A stretch of DNA of 64,000 bases from Aestuariivita boseongensis (GCF_001262635.1 NZ_JXYH01000004.1:62001-126000); one strand, 5' to 3'. Shown: positions 33,665-43,365, counted from the stretch's first letter. Notes: generated by a model not told the origin, from the letters alone. Program-made: numbers and translations.

Positions 33665-34828
33665 ATGTTCAACGCGGTCATGCAGTTCGATCTGGGCGAA
33701 GACGTCAACGCCCTGCGTGAGATGGTGCATCGCTGGGCGCAGGAGCGCGTCAAGCCGATGGCTGCAGACATCGACGCCAAGAACGCCTTTCCCAACGAGC
33801 TGTGGCGCGAGATGGGAGAGTTGGGCCTTCTGGGTATCACTGTGGGCGAGGAATATGGCGGCGCGGGTATGGGATATCTGGCCCACGTCATCGCCGTGGA
33901 GGAGATTGCGCGGGCATCCGCCTCGGTCTCGCTGTCCTATGGAGCGCATTCGAACCTGTGCGTGAACCAGATCAAGCTGAACGGGACAGATGAACAGAAG
34001 GCGAAATACCTTCCGAAGCTGGTGTCGGGCGAACATGTGGGCGCGCTGGCCATGTCGGAAGCCGGGGCAGGCTCGGACGTGGTGTCGATGAAGCTGCGCG
34101 CGGAAAAGCGCAACGATCATTACAGGCTGAATGGCAACAAATACTGGATCACCAACGGGCCGGATGCCGATACGCTGGTGGTTTATGCCAAGACCGATCC
34201 CGAGGCCGGGTCGAAAGGCATCACCGCCTTCTTGATCGAGAAGGACATGACCGGGTTCTCGACCTCTCCCCATTTCGACAAGCTGGGGATGCGCGGGTCG
34301 AACACGGCCGAGCTGATTTTCGAAGATGTCGAGGTGCCCTTTGAAAACGTGCTGGGCGAAGAGGGCAAAGGCGTTCAGGTGCTGATGTCGGGGCTGGATT
34401 ACGAGCGTGTCGTGCTGGCGGGCATCGGGTCGGGCATCATCGCGGGCTGCCTGGATGAGGTCATGCCCTATATGGCCGAGCGCAAGCAATTCGGTCAGCC
34501 TATCGGGAATTTCCAGCTCATGCAGGGCAAGATCGCCGATATGTACACGGCAATGAATTCGTCGCGGGCTTACGTCTATGAATGCGCCAAAGCTTGTGAC
34601 CGGGGCGAGGTCACGCGTCAGGATGCGGCGGCGTGCTGCCTTTATGCCTCGGAAGTTGCCATGACCCAGGCGCATCAGGCGGTGCAGGCGATGGGCGGGG
34701 CCGGGTTCCTGTCGGATAGCCCGGTCAGCCGCATGTTCCGCGATGCCAAGCTGATGGAGATCGGCGCAGGCACGTCCGAGATCCGGCGCATGCTGATCGG
34801 GCGCGAGCTGATGGGGGCCATGGCCTGA
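33665..34828 (+). CDS. ivd: isovaleryl-CoA dehydrogenase
   Basis: A 387-residue FAD acyl-CoA dehydrogenase that oxidises isovaleryl-CoA to 3-methylcrotonyl-CoA in leucine breakdown, passing electrons to ETF. The FAD/substrate segments [20 protein letters not shown] (near 127-146) and [18 protein letters not shown] (160-177) are present. Glu247 in [13 protein letters not shown] sits at the catalytic position characteristic of isovaleryl-CoA dehydrogenases rather than the C-terminal position of most other family members. The start follows GGGGAG. It shares one base with the ligase gene downstream (TGATG) and heads the leucine cluster. Confidence 0.95.
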   Translation: MFNAVMQFDLGEDVNALREMVHRWAQERVKPMAADIDAKNAFPNELWREMGELGLLGITVGEEYGGAGMGYLAHVIAVEEIARASASVSLSYGAHSNLCVNQIKLNGTDEQKAKYLPKLVSGEHVGALAMSEAGAGSDVVSMKLRAEKRNDHYRLNGNKYWITNGPDADTLVVYAKTDPEAGSKGITAFLIEKDMTGFSTSPHFDKLGMRGSNTAELIFEDVEVPFENVLGEEGKGVQVLMSGLDYERVVLAGIGSGIIAGCLDEVMPYMAERKQFGQPIGNFQLMQGKIADMYTAMNSSRAYVYECAKACDRGEVTRQDAAACCLYASEVAMTQAHQAVQAMGGAGFLSDSPVSRMFRDAKLMEIGAGTSEIRRMLIGRELMGAMA

Positions 34829-36345
34829 TGCATCTGCCCGGCCTCACCGCAGAGGGGGCATGGGACGTGCCTGCGGGGCTGAACATGGCCGGGCAATGTC
34901 TGGCGCATGCACCTGATGCGCTGGCGATCATCGACATGACGGGTGATGCGCGCCGTGATGTGACCTTTCGCGATTTGTCAGCCATGGCGGACCGCGTGGC
35001 ACGCGCGTTGCTGAGCCAGGTGCAGCCGGGGGATCGGGTGGGCGTGTTGCTCAGCCAGTCGCCCTGGTGCGCGGCGGCCCATCTTGCGGTGTGGAAGATC
35101 GGTGCGATCTCGGTCCCGTTGTTCAAGCTGTTCAAGCGGGACGCACTGGCCTCTCGCGTCGGCGATGCGGGCTGCGACATCGTTCTGACCGATGATGAGG
35201 GGGCCGCGCTGCTGGGCGATCTGGCCACGCCGTGGCTGATCGAAGAGATCGGCGTGGATGGCGCACCCATGCCCTTTGCAGATACAAGGGCCGAGACGCC
35301 TGCGGTGTTGATCTATACCTCGGGCACAACAGGAACGCCGAAGGGGGCCTTGCACGGTCACAGGGTGCTGACGGGTCATTTGCCGGGCGTTGCGCTGAGC
35401 CACAATCACCTTGGCCAGCCCGGCGATGTGATCTGGACGCCAGCGGATTGGGCCTGGATTGGCGGGCTTTTTGACGTTTTGATGCCCGGTCTTGCGCTGG
35501 GCGTGCCGGTTGTGGCCGCGCGGTTCGACAAGTTCGCCCCGGAAAGCTGTGCGCAGCTGATCCGCGATGCCGGCGTGCGCAATGTGTTTTTCCCGCCCAC
35601 AGCGCTCAGGATGCTGAAGGTGGCTGATCAGGCAATCCCCGGCCTGCGCTCTGTCGCGTCAGGCGGGGAGCCTTTGGGCGCGGAAATGCTGGCCTGGGGG
35701 CGGGAGGCCTTCGGGCTTGAGATCAACGAATTCTATGGCCAGACCGAATGCAACATGACGGTATCCTCCTGTGCCGATGCGTTTCCGGCGCGACCTGGAT
35801 GTATCGGCAAGCCAGTTCCCGGGTTCGACGTTGCCGTGATTGACGAGACCGGTCAGCCCACTGATGGCGAGGGGGACGTGGCCATTCGCAGAGGCGCTGC
35901 GTCTATGATGCTGGAATATTGGCACAGGCCCGACGCGACGGCCGAGAAATTCCAGGGTCATTGGCTGATCACCGGGGATCGCGGCATCTGGGAGGGGGAG
36001 TATCTGCGGTTTGTGGGGCGCGAGGACGACGTCATCACCTCGGCCGGCTATCGCATCGGCCCGTCCGAGATCGAGGATTGCCTGCTGACCCATCCCGGCG
36101 TGGCCACCTGCGGCGTGGTGGGCAAGCCTGATCCCCTGCGGACCGAGATCGTGAAAGCCTATGTCGTGCTGAAAGACGGGGCGGAAGCCAGCGCGCAGGA
36201 ATTGCAGGATTGGGTTAAGGAAAGGCTGGCAAGCTATTCCTATCCAAGGGAAATCGCTTTTGTTGATGCCTTGCCCATGACAGTCACGGGCAAGGTCATC
36301 CGAAAAGAACTGAAGGCGCGGGCCGCAGCGGAGGCTGCGTCATGA
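34828..36345 (+). CDS. AMP-forming acyl-CoA synthetase
   Basis: A 505-residue adenylate-forming ligase that activates a carboxylic acid to its CoA thioester. The P-loop-like motif IYTSGTTGTPKGALHGH lies near residues 160-176, NEFYGQTECNMTVSS near 300-314, the ITGDRGIWEGEYLRFVGREDDVI segment near 380-402, and the C-terminal lysine in VTGKVIRKELKARA near 490. Placement between ivd and the methylcrotonyl-CoA carboxylase genes suggests isovalerate or acetoacetate as substrate; the sequence alone does not decide. Translation is coupled to ivd by a one-base overlap. Confidence 0.9.
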   Translation: MHLPGLTAEGAWDVPAGLNMAGQCLAHAPDALAIIDMTGDARRDVTFRDLSAMADRVARALLSQVQPGDRVGVLLSQSPWCAAAHLAVWKIGAISVPLFKLFKRDALASRVGDAGCDIVLTDDEGAALLGDLATPWLIEEIGVDGAPMPFADTRAETPAVLIYTSGTTGTPKGALHGHRVLTGHLPGVALSHNHLGQPGDVIWTPADWAWIGGLFDVLMPGLALGVPVVAARFDKFAPESCAQLIRDAGVRNVFFPPTALRMLKVADQAIPGLRSVASGGEPLGAEMLAWGREAFGLEINEFYGQTECNMTVSSCADAFPARPGCIGKPVPGFDVAVIDETGQPTDGEGDVAIRRGAASMMLEYWHRPDATAEKFQGHWLITGDRGIWEGEYLRFVGREDDVITSAGYRIGPSEIEDCLLTHPGVATCGVVGKPDPLRTEIVKAYVVLKDGAEASAQELQDWVKERLASYSYPREIAFVDALPMTVTGKVIRKELKARAAAEAAS

Positions 36346-36370
36346 ATGCGCGCGCGTGTCAGCAGGTTTT

Positions 36371-36401
36371 GCCCGCCCGTAGTGCATGGTCACAGGCGGG
36401 C
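36371..36401. other. hairpin between convergent ligase and ompW genes
   Basis: GCCCGCC pairs with GGCGGGC across a 17-base loop and is followed by GTTT on the plus strand and AAAA on the other. It lies in the 62-base gap between convergent stops, so a weak bidirectional terminator is likely. The ATG of a short frame at 36342 overlapping the ligase stop is not supported as coding. Confidence 0.4.
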
Positions 36402-36407
36402 GTTTGG

Positions 36408-37013
36408 TCAAAACCGATGGACATAGGAGATCCCGAGGACAACCGGGTCGATATCGGCAGTGCCGATAGGCGCGCCGTTCAACGTCACATCGCTTTCAAT
36501 GTCGATCCACCGCGCGTTCACGCGTACCGAACCGCGGTCGCTGACGGCGAAGTCAACACCCAGTTGCACCGCAACACCGACCGAGTCGTCCAGTTTCAGA
36601 ACCCCAAGCGGCGAGGTTTCGTCGAAGAAGGTGGTATAGTTCACGCCGATCCCGACGAAGGGCTTGATGTTGCCACCTGTGGGGAAATGGTAGTTCAGCG
36701 ACAGTGTGGGCGGCAGGTGACGCACATTGCCGGCATAGGTCGCGCCGCCCAGCGTGACATTGTGCTTGAACGGGGTGGCCGCCAGCAATTCGATCCCCAG
36801 ATTGTCGCGGATGAAGTATTCGAAAGTCAGCGACAGTTGGGTGTTGCTGTCCACGGTCGCTGGCAGGGTTGCAAGCGTCCCGTTGTTGGATTTCGGGTTC
36901 ACATAGGCCGCGCCGACGCCAAAGGTCCAATCCCCCTGGGATTGCGCGAAGGCGGGTACGGCAAGCAGGCAGAGAGCGGTTGTGCCTGCGGCGAGTGCGG
37001 AAAGCTTTGTCAT
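36408..37013 (-). CDS. OmpW-family outer-membrane protein
   Basis: A 201-residue precursor with signal peptide MTKLSALAAGTTALCLLAVPAFA (cut after AFA, residue 23). The mature part begins SQGDWTFGVGAAYVNP and continues in alternating beta strands to the C-terminal GISYVHRF, ending in the aromatic residue used for outer-membrane insertion. The LPPTLSLNYHFP segment and the loop with FVGIGVNYTTFFDE are typical of OmpW, small eight-stranded barrels thought to pass hydrophobic compounds. It is on the opposite strand to the leucine genes on both sides. The start at 37013 was chosen because it exposes the signal peptide. Confidence 0.9.
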   Translation of the reverse strand: MTKLSALAAGTTALCLLAVPAFAQSQGDWTFGVGAAYVNPKSNNGTLATLPATVDSNTQLSLTFEYFIRDNLGIELLAATPFKHNVTLGGATYAGNVRHLPPTLSLNYHFPTGGNIKPFVGIGVNYTTFFDETSPLGVLKLDDSVGVAVQLGVDFAVSDRGSVRVNARWIDIESDVTLNGAPIGTADIDPVVLGISYVHRF

Positions 37014-37144
37014 GAGAGCCCCTCTTCTTTGGTGATGTCCGCTTGCTATTTCAGACGGGCCGCAAGGGGCGTTGATTTGGATCAAGGATCGCTGGTGCCG
37101 CGCTGCGGCATTCGCGCGCAGGAACGGGCCGTGGGAGGTCAGAT

Positions 37145-38749
37145 ATGAAGCTGAAATCGAATGTGATGACCGGATCAGAACAGTTCGCGGCCAATCGCGA
37201 GTTGCATCTGGCCGCGCTCAGCCAGATCGAGGCGGCGGCGGAAGCCGCGCGGCTGGGCGGCGGCGCGACGGCGCGGGAACGGCATGAAAGCCGCGGCAAG
37301 ATGCTGCCCCGGCGGCGCGTGGCGAACCTGTTGGATCCCGGATCACCCTTTCTGGAGGTGGGCGCACTGGCCGCCCATGGGCTATATGACGGGGCCGCGC
37401 CCTGTGCGGGTGTGATCGCCGGGGTGGGACGGGTGCAGGGCCGCGATGTCATGGTGATCTGCAACGATGCCACCGTGAAGGGCGGCACCTATTACCCGAT
37501 GACGGTGAAAAAACACCTCCGCGCTCAGGAGATTGCCGAGGAATGCCATCTGCCCTGCATCTATCTTGTGGATTCGGGTGGCGCGAACCTGCCCAACCAG
37601 GATGAGGTGTTCCCCGATCGCGATCATTTCGGGCGCATCTTCTATAATCAGGCGCGGATGAGCGCAAAGGGCATTCCGCAGATCGCGGTGGTGATGGGGT
37701 CTTGCACCGCTGGCGGGGCCTATGTGCCCGCAATGTCCGATGTGACCATTATCGTGAAGGATCAGGGCACGATTTTCCTGGCCGGGCCCCCTTTGGTGAA
37801 GGCGGCCACCGGCGAATTGGTCAGTGCCGAGGATCTGGGCGGCGGCGATGTGCACACGAGGCTGTCCGGTGTCGCGGATTACCTGGCCGAAGATGATGCC
37901 CATGCGCTGGCGCTGGCCCGGCGCGCCGTGGAGTCTCTGGGTGCCGGGCTGAAGCCCGGCCTACGGTTGGAAAGCGTCGAAGAGCCTGCCTATGATCCCG
38001 AAGAGATCTTAGGCGTGGTACCTGGCGACCTGCGCACGCCCTACGACATTCGCGAAGTGATCGCGCGGCTGGTGGATGGCTCGCGCTTTGACGAGTTCAA
38101 GGCGCGGTTCGGGGAGACGCTGGTGTGCGGCTTCGCGCATCTCAAAGGCATCCCCGTGGGGATCATTGCCAATAACGGGGTGCTCTTTTCCGAAGCGGCG
38201 CAGAAAGGCGCGCATTTTGTCGAGCTGTGTTCGCAGCGGAAGATCCCTCTGGTGTTTTTGCAAAACATCACCGGGTTCATGGTGGGCCGTAAGTACGAAA
38301 ATGAAGGGATCGCGCGGCATGGGGCCAAGATGGTGACCGCCGTGGCCACCACATCTGTTCCCAAGGTCACGATGTTGGTGGGCGGGTCCTTTGGCGCCGG
38401 CAATTACGGCATGGCCGGGCGCGCCTATCAGCCGCGTTTCCTGTGGACATGGCCCAACAGCCGGATCTCGGTGATGGGGGGCGAACAGGCGGCCGGAGTT
38501 CTTGCCACGGTCAAGCGCGATGCCATCGAACGCAAGGGCGGCAGCTGGTCGGCCGAGGAAGAGGCGGAATTCAAGCGCCCCACGATCGAGATGTTCGAGG
38601 AACAGTCGCATCCGCTTTATGCCAGCGCCCGGCTTTGGGATGACGGGGTGGTCGATCCGCGCAAATCCCGCGATGTGCTGGCGCTGTCACTGCGCGCGGC
38701 GCTCAACGCCCCGATTGAGGAGACACGCTTTGGCGTGTTCCGGATGTGA
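37145..38749 (+). CDS. liuB: methylcrotonyl-CoA carboxylase beta subunit (carboxyltransferase)
   Basis: A 534-residue carboxyltransferase that moves the carboxyl group from carboxybiotin to 3-methylcrotonyl-CoA, giving 3-methylglutaconyl-CoA. Features include the N-terminal [20 protein letters not shown] near 50-70, the acyl-CoA-binding half with [17 protein letters not shown] near 178-194, and the carboxybiotin half with [17 protein letters not shown] near 372-388 and [20 protein letters not shown] near 413-432. The QNITGFMVG wording favours methylcrotonyl- over propionyl-CoA carboxylase. The start follows GGGAGG. It forms a dodecamer with the alpha chain encoded next. Confidence 0.93.
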   Translation: MKLKSNVMTGSEQFAANRELHLAALSQIEAAAEAARLGGGATARERHESRGKMLPRRRVANLLDPGSPFLEVGALAAHGLYDGAAPCAGVIAGVGRVQGRDVMVICNDATVKGGTYYPMTVKKHLRAQEIAEECHLPCIYLVDSGGANLPNQDEVFPDRDHFGRIFYNQARMSAKGIPQIAVVMGSCTAGGAYVPAMSDVTIIVKDQGTIFLAGPPLVKAATGELVSAEDLGGGDVHTRLSGVADYLAEDDAHALALARRAVESLGAGLKPGLRLESVEEPAYDPEEILGVVPGDLRTPYDIREVIARLVDGSRFDEFKARFGETLVCGFAHLKGIPVGIIANNGVLFSEAAQKGAHFVELCSQRKIPLVFLQNITGFMVGRKYENEGIARHGAKMVTAVATTSVPKVTMLVGGSFGAGNYGMAGRAYQPRFLWTWPNSRISVMGGEQAAGVLATVKRDAIERKGGSWSAEEEAEFKRPTIEMFEEQSHPLYASARLWDDGVVDPRKSRDVLALSLRAALNAPIEETRFGVFRM

Positions 38750-38797
38750 TGACCCGGATTTTGTGTATGTGGGGCCCGGCGGCGATGGTCGGATCGG

Positions 38798-38818
38798 GTA
38801 TTTGGGGCCAGAAAGAAG
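38798..38818 (+). repeat. short intergenic repeat, GTATTTGG-type (copy 2)
   Basis: Begins GTATTTGGGG and ends AGAAAGAAG, 18 bases before the start of the carboxylase alpha gene. It resembles the identical pair at 2832 and 63627, with GGCC inserted where those have AA. Its GA-rich end lies where a ribosome-binding site would be expected. Confidence 0.45.
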
Positions 38819-38836
38819 CAGCACGGATGAGCAGAT

Positions 38837-40774
38837 ATGTTTGACACGATCCTGATTGCCAACCGGGGCGAAATTGCCTGTCGGGTCATGGAAACGGCGC
38901 AGGCCATGGGTGTGCGCTGCGTGGCGGTGTATTCCGACGCTGATGCTGGTGCGAAACATGTGGCGATGGCGGATGCGTCGGTCCATATCGGCGGGGCGGC
39001 TCCGGCCGAAAGCTATTTGCGGGGGGAGCGGATCATCGAGGCGGCGTTACAGACCGGCGCGCAGGCGATCCATCCAGGATATGGATTTCTGAGCGAGAAC
39101 CCCGATTTCGTGGAGGCGGTGGAGGCCGCCGGGCTGACCTTTATCGGCCCTTCGGCCAGGGCGATCCGGGCGATGGGTCTGAAAGACGCCGCCAAAGCCC
39201 TGATGGAGGAGGCCGGCGTGCCGGTTGTTCCGGGATACCACGGCAGTGATCAGGATCCGGGCCATCTGGAGGTGGAGGCCGATCGCATCGGATACCCCGT
39301 TCTGATCAAGGCGGTCGCGGGCGGCGGCGGCAAGGGTATGCGCAAGGTGGACGCGCCCGATGCGTTCATTAACGCGCTGGAAAGCGCCAAGGCCGAGGCA
39401 CGGACGGCCTTTGGCAATGACGCCGTGCTGATCGAAAAATTCGTGGAAAAGCCGCGCCATATCGAGGTGCAGGTCTTTGGCGACGGAGAACGTGCCGTGC
39501 ATCTGTTCGAGCGGGATTGTTCCCTGCAGCGCCGGCACCAGAAGGTGATCGAAGAAGCCCCGGCGCCCGGCATGACCGACGAGATGCGGGCCGCCATGGG
39601 ACAGGCCGCGGTGCGCGCCGCCGAAGCCATCGGATACAAGGGCGCGGGAACGGTGGAATTCATCGTCGATGGCTCGGATGGGCTGCGGCCGGACGGGTTC
39701 TGGTTCATGGAGATGAACACCCGTCTTCAGGTGGAACATCCCGTGACCGAGGCGATCACTGGCATTGATCTGGTGGATTGGCAGCTGCGCGTGGCCGCAG
39801 GTGAAAGCCTGCCCGCGCGGCAGGAGGATCTGACCATCACCGGCCACGCGTTCGAGGCGCGGCTTTACGCGGAAGATGTGCCCAAGGGCTTTTTGCCGGC
39901 AACAGGCACGCTTGCGCATCTGGCCTTTGCGCCAGACGCGCGGTCGGACAGCGGTGTGCGGTCGGGCGACACGATCAGCCCCTGGTATGATCCGATGATC
40001 GCCAAGATCATCACCCACGGTCCCACCCGTGCGGTGGCATTGACCCGTATGGCGCAGGCGCTGCGGCAGACGCAGGTGGGTGGTACGGTGACCAACCTTG
40101 CGTTTCTTGGTGCATTGGCGGAACATGAGGGCTTTGCGGCGGGTGACGTCGACACCGGGCTGATTGACCGGGATCTGGAGGCGCTTGTGGCCGATATCGC
40201 GCCGAGGGATGCCGATATCGCGATGGCTGCATTGGTCGCTGGTGATCTGGAAACACCGGCGCCGGACACGGGCTTTGCCGTTTGGCATCCGCTGCGCCGC
40301 ACTGTGCCGCTTGGTTGGCAGGGCGAAGCGCTGCAGGTCGAGCTTGAGGTGTTGGGGCCGCAGCGGGTCGATATTTACACTGACGGACGCATGGTTCAGG
40401 CAGAGCATACCGGCGCGGGCTGGCGGCTGGACGGCCAGATTGCGCCTTCGGCCCAGCGTGTAGGCGCGCAGGTGTTTGTATTCGCGCAATACGGGCTGGC
40501 CTTCGACATTGTCGATCCGCTGGATCGCGCCGCGAGTGCTGCAGGCGATGGCAATGTGATCGAGGCCCCGATGCCCGGTCTGGTCAAGGCGATCTATGCC
40601 CGCCCGGGTCAGAGCGTGCAGCAGGGTGACCGGCTGGCGGTGCTGGAGGCGATGAAGATGGAGCATTCCCTGCTGGCTGCGCGCGACGGTGTCGTGGCTG
40701 AAGTTCTGGCAGAAAGTGGCGCGCAGGTCGAAGCTGGGGCACCGCTTGTGCGCCTGGAAGAGGAAGAGGCGTGA
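38837..40774 (+). CDS. liuD: methylcrotonyl-CoA carboxylase alpha subunit (biotin carboxylase and biotin carrier)
   Basis: A 645-residue protein that carboxylates its own biotin with ATP and bicarbonate. The biotin carboxylase part (1-450) begins FDTILIANRGEIACRVMETA, has the glycine-rich ATP loop AVAGGGGKGMRKV near 155-167, and WFMEMNTRLQVEHPVTEAITG near 289-309. A middle linker domain follows, then a biotinyl domain with the acceptor Lys607 in LEAMKMEHS. birA, the enzyme that attaches biotin, starts at 63661 in this window. The GST gene downstream overlaps by four bases (GTGA). Confidence 0.94.
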   Translation: MFDTILIANRGEIACRVMETAQAMGVRCVAVYSDADAGAKHVAMADASVHIGGAAPAESYLRGERIIEAALQTGAQAIHPGYGFLSENPDFVEAVEAAGLTFIGPSARAIRAMGLKDAAKALMEEAGVPVVPGYHGSDQDPGHLEVEADRIGYPVLIKAVAGGGGKGMRKVDAPDAFINALESAKAEARTAFGNDAVLIEKFVEKPRHIEVQVFGDGERAVHLFERDCSLQRRHQKVIEEAPAPGMTDEMRAAMGQAAVRAAEAIGYKGAGTVEFIVDGSDGLRPDGFWFMEMNTRLQVEHPVTEAITGIDLVDWQLRVAAGESLPARQEDLTITGHAFEARLYAEDVPKGFLPATGTLAHLAFAPDARSDSGVRSGDTISPWYDPMIAKIITHGPTRAVALTRMAQALRQTQVGGTVTNLAFLGALAEHEGFAAGDVDTGLIDRDLEALVADIAPRDADIAMAALVAGDLETPAPDTGFAVWHPLRRTVPLGWQGEALQVELEVLGPQRVDIYTDGRMVQAEHTGAGWRLDGQIAPSAQRVGAQVFVFAQYGLAFDIVDPLDRAASAAGDGNVIEAPMPGLVKAIYARPGQSVQQGDRLAVLEAMKMEHSLLAARDGVVAEVLAESGAQVEAGAPLVRLEEEEA

Positions 40775-41430
40775 TTGGCCTTCTGCTCACCGGGTTTGGC
40801 GACAGCGTTTATACGCGCGCGGTCCGGATGGCGCTGGCGGAAAAGGAGTTGGCATACGAATTTACCGATGTGAACCCGTTCGAGGAAGACGGGCAGGCGG
40901 CCCTTCTGGGCCATCACGCCTTTGGCCGGGTGCCGGTCCTGCGCCATTACGCGTTTGAGCTTTATGAAACGGCGGCGATTCTGGGGTATCTGGAGGATGG
41001 CTTTGATGGCCCAGGCCTGACGCCCAAAGGCGCGAAAGCCCGTGCGCGGATGCGACAGGTGATGGGGATCGTCGATGCCTATGTCTATTGGCCGCTGGTA
41101 CGCCAGGTGTTTGGCCATGCCTTCTATCGCCCCGCTGTCGGGATCGAGGGGGAGCCTGATGTGATCGCAGCGGGGTTGGCGGAAGCGCCCCGCGCGCTGG
41201 ATGCGCTGGAAGAGATCGCCTCGGCCGGGTTGGTGCTGACGGGGCGAGAGGTGACGCAGGCCGATTGCATGCTGTTGCCGATGATCGACGCCTTTACCTG
41301 TGTGCCCGAGGGACGCGCGATGGTAGAGGCGCGACCGGGCCTGGCGCATTGGTATCAAAGCGTGTCGGTCAGACCGTCGGCGCAGGACACGCGGCCCGCG
41401 ATTATGGGAAAGGGTTTGAGCCATGGCTGA
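40771..41430 (+). CDS. glutathione S-transferase-like protein
   Basis: A 219-residue GST-fold protein. The N-terminal thioredoxin-like half starts GLLLTGFGDSVYTRAVRMAL and has the cis-Pro segment GRVPVLRHYAFELYETAAIL, where the ETAAI stretch normally binds the glutathione gamma-glutamyl group. The C-terminal half is helical, with LTGREVTQADCMLLPMID carrying the conserved Asp of the N-capping box. Its GTG start overlaps the carboxylase gene and its end overlaps the lyase gene by eight bases, so it is embedded in the leucine operon. Its role there is not known: a true transferase or a chaperone-like function are both possible. Confidence 0.85.
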   Translation: MIGLLLTGFGDSVYTRAVRMALAEKELAYEFTDVNPFEEDGQAALLGHHAFGRVPVLRHYAFELYETAAILGYLEDGFDGPGLTPKGAKARARMRQVMGIVDAYVYWPLVRQVFGHAFYRPAVGIEGEPDVIAAGLAEAPRALDALEEIASAGLVLTGREVTQADCMLLPMIDAFTCVPEGRAMVEARPGLAHWYQSVSVRPSAQDTRPAIMGKGLSHG

Positions 41431-42274
41431 AATGGTCGAGATATTCGAGGTCGGGCCCCGCGACGGGCTGCAGAACGAGGCGCGGGACATCCCTGTGATC
41501 GACAAGATCGCCCTTGTCGATCTGCTGAGCGACGCCGGGTTTCGGCGGATCGAATGCGCCAGTTTCGTGAGCCCCAAATGGGTGCCGCAGATGGCAGGCA
41601 GCGCGGCGGTTCTGCAGGGGATCACCCGCAAGCCGGGCGTGCGCTATGCCGCGCTGACGCCGAATATGCGCGGATTTGAAGATGCCATGGCCGCCGGGGC
41701 TGATGAGGTGGCCATCTTCGGATCGGCGAGCGAGGGGTTTTCCAAGGCCAATATCAACGCAACCATCGCCGAAAGCCTGGAACGGTTTGCTCCCGTGGCG
41801 CAGGCCGCGCAAGAACGGGGGGTGCCGGTGCGCGGCTATATCTCTTGCGTGACGGATTGCCCTTATGACGGCCCGACGGCGCCTGACGATGTGGCCCGCG
41901 TGGCCGAGGCGCTTTGGGACATGGGCTGCTATGAGATCAGTCTGGGCGATACGATCGGGCAGGGGCGGCCCGAGACGATCACCGCGATGCTGGAGGCCGT
42001 GCTGCAAGTGGCCCCTGCCGACAAACTGGCAGGCCATTACCACGACACAAGCGGACGGGCCCTGGCCAATATCGACGCCTCTCTCGCCCTTGGACTGCGG
42101 GTCTTCGATGCGGCCGTGGGTGGGCTGGGCGGTTGCCCCTATGCGCCGGGCGCTGCCGGGAATGTCGCGACGGAAGCCGTGGCCCGGCATCTGGCGGACG
42201 GAGGATATGACACGGGGCTGGATCTGGATGTGATCGCAAAGGCGGCGGATATGGCGCGCGCCATGCGCGGCTGA
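41423..42274 (+). CDS. mvaB: hydroxymethylglutaryl-CoA lyase
   Basis: A 283-residue TIM-barrel enzyme that splits HMG-CoA into acetoacetate and acetyl-CoA, the last step of leucine breakdown. It begins MVEIFEVGPRDGLQNEA, where the Arg-Asp pair binds substrate and metal; the segment AGHYHDTSGRALANI supplies metal-binding histidines; and the signature GGLGGCPYAPGAAGN contains the catalytic Cys238. Length is close to the bacterial norm of about 285-300. The start lies eight bases inside the GST gene. The hydratase that makes HMG-CoA is encoded 20 bases downstream. Confidence 0.95.
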   Translation: MAEMVEIFEVGPRDGLQNEARDIPVIDKIALVDLLSDAGFRRIECASFVSPKWVPQMAGSAAVLQGITRKPGVRYAALTPNMRGFEDAMAAGADEVAIFGSASEGFSKANINATIAESLERFAPVAQAAQERGVPVRGYISCVTDCPYDGPTAPDDVARVAEALWDMGCYEISLGDTIGQGRPETITAMLEAVLQVAPADKLAGHYHDTSGRALANIDASLALGLRVFDAAVGGLGGCPYAPGAAGNVATEAVARHLADGGYDTGLDLDVIAKAADMARAMRG

Positions 42275-42294
42275 GCCTGAGCGGGGAGGAAGAC

Positions 42295-43083
42295 ATGTAC
42301 GACACGATCACCATCACCACCGATGCGCGCGGGGTCGCGACACTGACCCTGAACCGGGCTGACAAGCACAACGCCATGTCCGCACAGATGCTGGCGGACC
42401 TGACCGATGCGGCGGCAAAGCTGGGCGCTGATGAGGCCGTGCGCGTCGTGGTATTGACCGGCGCAGGCAAAAGCTTTTGCGCGGGCGGCGATCTGGGCTG
42501 GATGCAGGAACAGATGGCCGCCGATCCCGAGACGCGGGCGCTCGAAGCGGCCAAGCTTGCGCATATGCTTCAGGCGCTGAACACGATGCCGAAACCGCTG
42601 ATCGGTGCGGTACAGGGCAACGCCTTTGGCGGCGGTGTCGGCATGGCCAGCGTTTGTGACATCGCGCTGGGCGCGGATCACATCAGGATGGGCCTGACCG
42701 AAACCCGGCTGGGCATTATCCCCGCAACGATCGGGCCCTATGTCATAGCGCGTATGGGCGAAGGCCGCGCGCGCCGGGTCTTCATGAATGCACGGCTTTT
42801 CGGGGCAGAGGAGGCGGTGAGCCTGGGCCTTCTGGCGCGGGCCGTGCCCGCTGATGACCTGGCCGATGCGGTTGAGGCTGAGGTCGTCCCCTATCTCAGT
42901 TGCGCGCCGGGCGCGGTCGCGGCGGCCAAGAAACTAGCACGCGATCTGGGGCCACGGATCGACATGGATACGATCGACATGACCATCCAGGCTCTGAAAT
43001 CACGTTGGGAGACGGAAGAAGCCGCCGAAGGGATCGGCGCGTTTTTCGACAAACGCAAGGCCGCGTGGATGCCGCAGGCGTGA
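42295..43083 (+). CDS. liuC: methylglutaconyl-CoA hydratase (enoyl-CoA hydratase family)
   Basis: A 262-residue crotonase-fold enzyme, placed by context as the hydratase of 3-methylglutaconyl-CoA to HMG-CoA. The oxyanion-hole motifs are LTGAGKSFCAGGDLGWMQ near 57-74 and GNAFGGGVGMASVCDIALG near 108-126. Glutamates in LTETRLGIIPATIGPYVIARMG near 133-154 fit the catalytic positions. It ends the leucine operon; the following minus-strand gene is convergent at 19 bases. Other enoyl-CoA hydratase substrates cannot be excluded by sequence alone. Confidence 0.9.
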   Translation: MYDTITITTDARGVATLTLNRADKHNAMSAQMLADLTDAAAKLGADEAVRVVVLTGAGKSFCAGGDLGWMQEQMAADPETRALEAAKLAHMLQALNTMPKPLIGAVQGNAFGGGVGMASVCDIALGADHIRMGLTETRLGIIPATIGPYVIARMGEGRARRVFMNARLFGAEEAVSLGLLARAVPADDLADAVEAEVVPYLSCAPGAVAAAKKLARDLGPRIDMDTIDMTIQALKSRWETEEAAEGIGAFFDKRKAAWMPQA

Positions 43084-43101
43084 TCCCTTCGGCGACGCCC
43101 G

Positions 43102-43365
43102 TCAGAAGACGTAGCGGATCAGCAGCAGGTTCGGCACGGCAAAGGCGAACAGGATGCAGAAGCTGCGGGCAATAACGACCACACGGCCCGGCTTGCCTTT
43201 TTCGTGAAATCCGCCGGCCAGTCCGCTGGCCATCAGCATGGTCGCATATCCTTGCTGTTCGCGCTTTTGTTCTGCGGCTTCAAACGCGGCCACAGCGTCT
43301 TTATAGGTCTGGCTGTGCGTCCGGGTTTCTGTTGTGTTTTCAATGTCGAATTGGGTGTCTTTCAT
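43102..43365 (-). CDS. small single-helix membrane protein, unknown
   Basis: An 87-residue protein I do not recognise. The first 40 residues are polar and charged, with a helical AAFEAAEQKREQQGYATML stretch that may form a coiled coil. It then has GFHEKGKPGRVVVIARSFCILFAFAVPNLLLIRYVF, with one C-terminal hydrophobic segment (about 65-85), so it is probably anchored in the inner membrane by its tail. The start at 43365 follows GGAGGAAGC. It is divergent from the VOC-family gene and convergent with liuC. Confidence 0.7.
   Translation of the reverse strand: MKDTQFDIENTTETRTHSQTYKDAVAAFEAAEQKREQQGYATMLMASGLAGGFHEKGKPGRVVVIARSFCILFAFAVPNLLLIRYVF

Noticed and set aside
36408-37013. Mobile-element insertion carrying ompW
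   Set aside because: No terminal inverted repeats, target-site duplication or transposase fragment is visible at either edge.
38600-40666. Long minus-strand frame opposite the carboxylase alpha gene
   Set aside because: It is an antisense mirror of a gene with clear biotin carboxylase motifs and has no ribosome-binding site or family similarity.
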